Shown one piece after another: positions 60,780 to 64,000 of a stretch of 64,000 bases of DNA (the stretch's first letter is position 1; the number at the start of each line of letters is the position of its first letter). The notes beneath the pieces are model-generated. The model ran no database searches. It was not told the origin of the DNA and saw only the letters and a program-made list of their open reading frames with translations. Both the position numbers and the translations under genes were made by a program. Origin of the DNA: JACRPH01 sp041665465 (GTDB lineage: Archaea; Nanobdellota; Nanobdellia; Woesearchaeales; GW2011-AR9); the NCBI GenBank assembly GCA_041665465.1, contig JBAYIU010000001.1, positions 372,001 to 436,000 of the forward strand, read 5' to 3'.

Positions 60780-60924
60780 TTTGAATTACCTCGCGTTATT
60801 TCACTACTAAATAATAGCTAAGTATTAAACAATAGTTTAAAAGCATTTATATCTTCCAGTATATAGATTAGAGAAAAAGCTTAATAAAGCCCAGAATTCT
60901 ACTGAAAGATAAAAGAGGTAAATC

Positions 60925-62502
60925 ATGTTAAGAACCTTAACCAGGCTTGCACCATATTCCAGTATAGAATCATTTGAACATTTTGTGTTAGGGAACTATC
61001 AACGTACTAAAAAGTTCTTGAATATGGTTAATCCCGATTTATTAGAAGAGATATCTAAAAAGAAAGCCTTGTTTATGTTTAGGTTAGCAGCGAAAGAGAC
61101 TCCTGCCTATCAAAAATTTTTAAAACTTAATAAGTTTGACCCTAAGAGAGTAAGATCAATTAATGAATTCAACCAGATTCTTCCCCAAACAGATAAAGCT
61201 AATTACATCAAGAAATACAGTTTTGAACAACGTTGCCGAGAAGGACACTTGCCTTACCAAGGGAACATTGATGAAAGCGGTGGAACTTCAGGAAAAGCTA
61301 CTAACTGGATTCATGATGTTGGAGAAGAAGAATTATTAGCTAAAGCCATTTCTTTCGAGTATAATTATGTCTTTGAGGGAGATAAAAAGAATTTTATTGT
61401 CATCAGCGCTTGGTCTACCGGACCTTGGGCTACGGGAATTAAGTTTTGTGAGTTAATGGAAAGAGTAGCTTTAGTAAAAAATACCGATACAAATCCAAAA
61501 GAAGTTATGGAAACTTTACAGATGTTCGGAAAAAATAAGAATTACATGATCGGTGGTTATCCTCCTTTTATTAAAAACATGCTTGATGATAATAAGGACA
61601 AGATTAATTGGAAGGATTACAATATAGATCTGGTTACGGGAGGAGAAGGTGTTCCCATTGAATGGGTATATTACGTTAAGAAACTGCTAAAACACGGTTC
61701 TAAGATCGTTTCTTCATATGGATGTTCAGATATCGATATTGGTATTGGCTTTGAAACGCCTCTAGCTTTTTTCTTTCGTGAGTTAACTAATGAGAACGAA
61801 AAACTTCGTGCAGAATTGTTTGGAAAAGATGATCTGCCCATGATCTTTCAGTATAATCCTACTGTTCATTATATCCGTGAAGTCCCTAACCAAGAAGGAA
61901 AAACGGAGATTGAAATAACTTTATTAGACAGAAAAGCAGCGTTAACTAAAATAAAATACAATCTTCACGATGAAGGGAAAAGATATTCTTATCATGACCT
62001 GATTAAAAAAATAGAAACTTATCATCCAGGATGGTGCCAAGAGTATGAGAAACGAGGAGGTAAACTTAAAGAGATCCTGCACCTTCCTTTCTTGTGTATT
62101 TTCGGAAGAAGTGATGGAACACTCAGTTTTGATGGAGCAAATGTTTTCCCCGACCAGATTGAAGCAGGAATCTTGAAAGATAAGAAGTTATCTAGCATTA
62201 CACACCGATTTAAGATGGAAAAGAAGTATGATAAACATCATACGATGCAGTTCCATATCCATATTGAGATGAAACCGGGATGTATTCCACAAGATAAACT
62301 TAAATCGGCTTATCTTAAAAGTATACTTGGAGAGCTACTAAAGTTAAATCCTGATTTTAGGGAATCTTATTCTAAGAATAAAACCGTCCAGCCATGGATT
62401 AATCTGTATAAGTTTGATCATCCTTTATTCAAACAAGATGACTTAAAATCAAAGAACATTTATTTCACAAAGAAGAAGCCTCAAATAAAGAATAAATCAT
62501 AG
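60925..62502 (+). CDS. PaaK-like adenylate-forming (ANL) enzyme
   Basis: A 525-residue member of the phenylacetate-CoA ligase-type ANL family. It has the nucleotide loop DESGGTSGKATNW (about 117-129), TGGEGVPIEWVYYVKK and SSYGCSDIDIGIGFETP (PaaK-like motifs), and IFGRSDGTLSFDGANVFPDQIE near the C-terminus as the hinge and GRSD core. Such enzymes activate an acid with ATP and pass it to CoA, or act without it. The acid is unknown. A GAGGT ribosome site is present, and it overlaps the convergent hydrolase by 22 bases. Confidence 0.83.
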   Translation: MLRTLTRLAPYSSIESFEHFVLGNYQRTKKFLNMVNPDLLEEISKKKALFMFRLAAKETPAYQKFLKLNKFDPKRVRSINEFNQILPQTDKANYIKKYSFEQRCREGHLPYQGNIDESGGTSGKATNWIHDVGEEELLAKAISFEYNYVFEGDKKNFIVISAWSTGPWATGIKFCELMERVALVKNTDTNPKEVMETLQMFGKNKNYMIGGYPPFIKNMLDDNKDKINWKDYNIDLVTGGEGVPIEWVYYVKKLLKHGSKIVSSYGCSDIDIGIGFETPLAFFFRELTNENEKLRAELFGKDDLPMIFQYNPTVHYIREVPNQEGKTEIEITLLDRKAALTKIKYNLHDEGKRYSYHDLIKKIETYHPGWCQEYEKRGGKLKEILHLPFLCIFGRSDGTLSFDGANVFPDQIEAGILKDKKLSSITHRFKMEKKYDKHHTMQFHIHIEMKPGCIPQDKLKSAYLKSILGELLKLNPDFRESYSKNKTVQPWINLYKFDHPLFKQDDLKSKNIYFTKKKPQIKNKS

Positions 62503-63344
62503 AAGTTCTGAATAAGGAAGTTATGGATCATTTGAGATACCTCTTCCGCTTTCTCTATGATTACAAAATGATGATTATCCTTAATCATCTTTAGTTCTGA
62601 ATTGTTAATCAACCTTTTCATTACCAGAGAGAATTTGGGAGGAACAACCGGATCTTTATCCCCAGCAATGATCAGGACCGGGATTTTCAACTTATGCAAA
62701 GTATCTTGAATACGAGCCTTATTATGAAAAACATATTGTTCTAAGTTATCTAAGGCCTTAACCATCGTCCGGATAGGAGTCAGATGGATTAAGTGAGATA
62801 TTAAATTCAATTGGTTATTTATTCCTTCTACAGATAAATCAATATCTTTTAAATGGAAGAAGTGTTCACGTTGAGTTAATTTATGTTCAGAAACAAATCT
62901 GAGGAAATGATTCAGATAAGGTTTAAGGTTAAGTAAACGATCTTTTGTAAAAGGATATAAACTAGCGGTTTCTATCATAATCATAGAAGAAGGTAACTGT
63001 TTAGGATAGTTAATACAATAATTTATAGCTACCCCTCCACCTAAACTATGTCCGATTAACACAAATTTCTGGATCTTCTCTCTCTTTATGATCTGATGAA
63101 CATCATGAGAGAAGTGGTCTAACTTGTATTTTTGAATATCCTCGGGAGCATCAGAACAACCATGACCACGAAGATCTATAGCTAAGGTCCCGTATCCTTT
63201 TTTATGCAGGAAATTAATCTCTTTTTTCCAGACAGTCCAATTTCCTCCTACTCCGTGCAAGAAAACTAAACATAAAGGAAGATTGCCTTTATTGTAATTA
63301 TAATAAATTTTAGTCTTATCAAAAGATGCTAACCTCTTTTCCAT
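62481..63344 (-). CDS. Alpha/beta hydrolase
   Basis: A 287-residue alpha/beta hydrolase. It has VFLHGVGGNWTVW (oxyanion HG motif), LIGHSLGGGVAI (nucleophile elbow, Ser in GHSLG), IAGDKDPVVPP (catalytic Asp) and DNHHFVIIEKAEEV (catalytic His). It probably cleaves an ester or amide in the cytosol. Convergent overlap with the PaaK-like ligase could be chance or suggest acyl metabolism on both strands. Confidence 0.85.
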   Translation of the reverse strand: MEKRLASFDKTKIYYNYNKGNLPLCLVFLHGVGGNWTVWKKEINFLHKKGYGTLAIDLRGHGCSDAPEDIQKYKLDHFSHDVHQIIKREKIQKFVLIGHSLGGGVAINYCINYPKQLPSSMIMIETASLYPFTKDRLLNLKPYLNHFLRFVSEHKLTQREHFFHLKDIDLSVEGINNQLNLISHLIHLTPIRTMVKALDNLEQYVFHNKARIQDTLHKLKIPVLIIAGDKDPVVPPKFSLVMKRLINNSELKMIKDNHHFVIIEKAEEVSQMIHNFLIQNFYDLFFI

Positions 63345-63424
63345 GAATAAGAGTATTACTTAGTAAGTATATAAAGATTGCTTTGGGTAGGATTAGGTAG
63401 AGAAAGTCGAGCAAACTAAAAAAA

Positions 63425-63703
63425 TTAAATATTTAAGAATTGTTTACTCAAAGATTGGCATTTCTTTAACGCTTCTAATTGCATAATCTGATCATGCAAA
63501 GTTTTAGCTTGAAACGCAGCAGTTTTAGTCTTTTCTACTTCTTTCTCAAGCAAAGAGATGTTCTGATTCAAGAATTGATGTAAATGATCTGAACTCTCTA
63601 GATTATGGGCCTTGATAAGTTCAATCAGAGTTATAAAAGAAGGGTCAGTATGAAACCTAACCGGAACCTCTCGAAATACCTTTTCTTTAAGGGGTTTAGA
63701 CAC
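63425..63703 (-). CDS. Hypothetical protein behind nop10
   Basis: A 92-residue soluble protein with a beta/helical start (REVPVRFHTDPSFITLIELIK) and a helical end (SLLEKEVEKTKTAAFQAK ... LEALKKCQSLSK). It starts 57 bases after nop10 on the same strand, with a TATA-like CTTTTATAAG just upstream of it. It could be a separate unit or a late member of the translation cluster. No family is recognised. Confidence 0.6.
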   Translation of the reverse strand: MSKPLKEKVFREVPVRFHTDPSFITLIELIKAHNLESSDHLHQFLNQNISLLEKEVEKTKTAAFQAKTLHDQIMQLEALKKCQSLSKQFLNI

Positions 63704-63760
63704 GTTAGAAGAGAGATAACTGCACTTATAAAAGTTGGGGATATGTAGAATATATCTAAC

Positions 63761-63940
63761 TCAATACCATCCTTTCTGGATAAATTCGGGCTTCTTGAGT
63801 TCTCTTCTCATACCAGCGTACTTATCCTCTAAAGAGAATTTTGGAGGGCGAGGTATTTCAGTGAGAGTGTGGCAAGAAGGACAACTCTCATTAAGAGTAT
63901 ATCTATCACAATTCTTGCAGTGATGAAGATGTTCAGCCAT
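63761..63940 (-). CDS. nop10: H/ACA ribonucleoprotein subunit Nop10
   Basis: A 59-residue protein, the right size for archaeal Nop10, which stabilises Cbf5 in rRNA pseudouridylation. It starts MAEHLHHCKNCDRYTLNES and has the zinc ribbon C-x2-C ... CPSCHTLTE with two CxxC pairs. The linear segment IPRPPKFSLEDKYAGMRRE matches the Nop10 PPRFSPxDKY block. It begins one base after the stop of the upstream gene, in the known archaeal aIF2-alpha to nop10 arrangement. Confidence 0.92.
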   Translation of the reverse strand: MAEHLHHCKNCDRYTLNESCPSCHTLTEIPRPPKFSLEDKYAGMRRELKKPEFIQKGWY

Positions 63941-63941
63941 C

Positions 63942-64000
63942 TTACTCGCTCTTTTCGCGTTGTAAAGTAAATTCAGAAACTTTATCTTTAAACTTCTCTA
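63942..64000 (-). CDS. Probable aIF2-alpha C-terminus (partial)
   Basis: Only the last 18 residues and stop are in the window (EKFKDKVSEFTLQREKSE, TAA at 63944-63942). The stop is one base from the nop10 ATG. Archaeal genomes usually carry the translation initiation factor aIF2-alpha here, and the charged tail fits. The identity rests on position more than on sequence. Confidence 0.45.
   Translation of the reverse strand, partial: EKFKDKVSEFTLQREKSE

Noticed and set aside
63735..63923. Plus-strand open frame at the right edge
   Set aside because: The minus strand here encodes an unmistakable Nop10 of normal length; the plus frame is its shadow.
1..64000. CRISPR arrays, insertion sequences, prophage or defence islands
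   Set aside because: No regularly spaced repeats, transposase, integrase, Cas, restriction or toxin genes were seen; accessory-looking parts are exported-protein operons.

Overview
The window looks like a chromosome segment of an AT-rich archaeon, most likely a DPANN-type lineage such as Woesearchaeales; the phylum is an inference. Archaeal hallmarks seen in the sequence are two intron-containing tRNA genes with bulge-helix-bulge type splice sites, a nop10 gene directly behind what looks like the end of aIF2-alpha, an ATP-dependent DNA ligase, three TrmB-type regulators, and TATA boxes 25-30 bases before many start codons (leaderless mRNAs). First genes of transcription units tend to be leaderless, whereas many other genes carry GAGGTG- or GGGGG-type ribosome sites. 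Bacterial-type genes (DnaK/DnaJ/GrpE, MutS, Fpg) are embedded, as is common in such archaea. I see no IS element, integrase, CRISPR array, rRNA or origin, and no gene-free stretch over 300 bases.

Layout. 0-6 kb: small unknown genes, a GNAT acetyltransferase, and a grpE-dnaK-HD protein-dnaJ operon with a structured leader. 6-10 kb: a cysteine-repeat lipoprotein, a YunG-like protein, a wHTH and a TrmB regulator, a secreted Cys-rich protein, tRNA-Leu(UAG), LOG. 10-13 kb: purB and the AmmeMemoRadiSam radical SAM enzyme. 13-16.7 kb: five overlapping genes for exported proteins, four of them sharing one architecture. 16.7-23 kb: AbrB-PhoU regulator, an APH-fold kinase, then MEMO, PAP2, AMMECR1 and a phosphohistidine-swivel protein as one operon. 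23-31 kb: mutS, a tandem lipoprotein operon beside a membrane-spanning wHTH regulator, and a secreted coiled-coil protein with a small lipoprotein. 31-34 kb: TrmB facing an unknown operon that ends in a single-domain response regulator. 34-38 kb: DNA ligase and a three-gene operon of LMW-phosphatase-like, swivelling phosphohistidine and unknown proteins. 38-44 kb: Lrp, DUF475/TerC-like, HEXXH protein, ABC exporter, nnrE, and nikR divergent from a ZIP transporter. 44-50 kb: two alpha/alpha-toroid-like proteins, a gingipain-like (C25) exported protease, a lipoprotein. 50-56 kb: tRNA-Asn(GUU) with two introns, metallophosphoesterase, TrmB, membrane-anchored proteins, fpg. 56-61 kb: a beta-barrel-like exported protein, a histidine kinase and a convergent response regulator. 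61-64 kb: PaaK-like ligase, alpha/beta hydrolase, and the nop10/aIF2-alpha cluster.

Themes: a large exported proteome of unknown, cysteine-rich or repeated proteins; phosphorelay parts (one kinase, two receivers, two orphan phosphohistidine domains, one LMW phosphatase); a complete AmmeMemoRadiSam set in two loci; and several regulator genes with palindromes placed next to archaeal TATA boxes. The best candidates for undescribed systems are the five-gene exported-protein operon (13.7-16.6 kb), the phosphatase/swivel-domain operon (36.2-38.2 kb), and the membrane-regulator/lipoprotein locus (25.8-28.8 kb).
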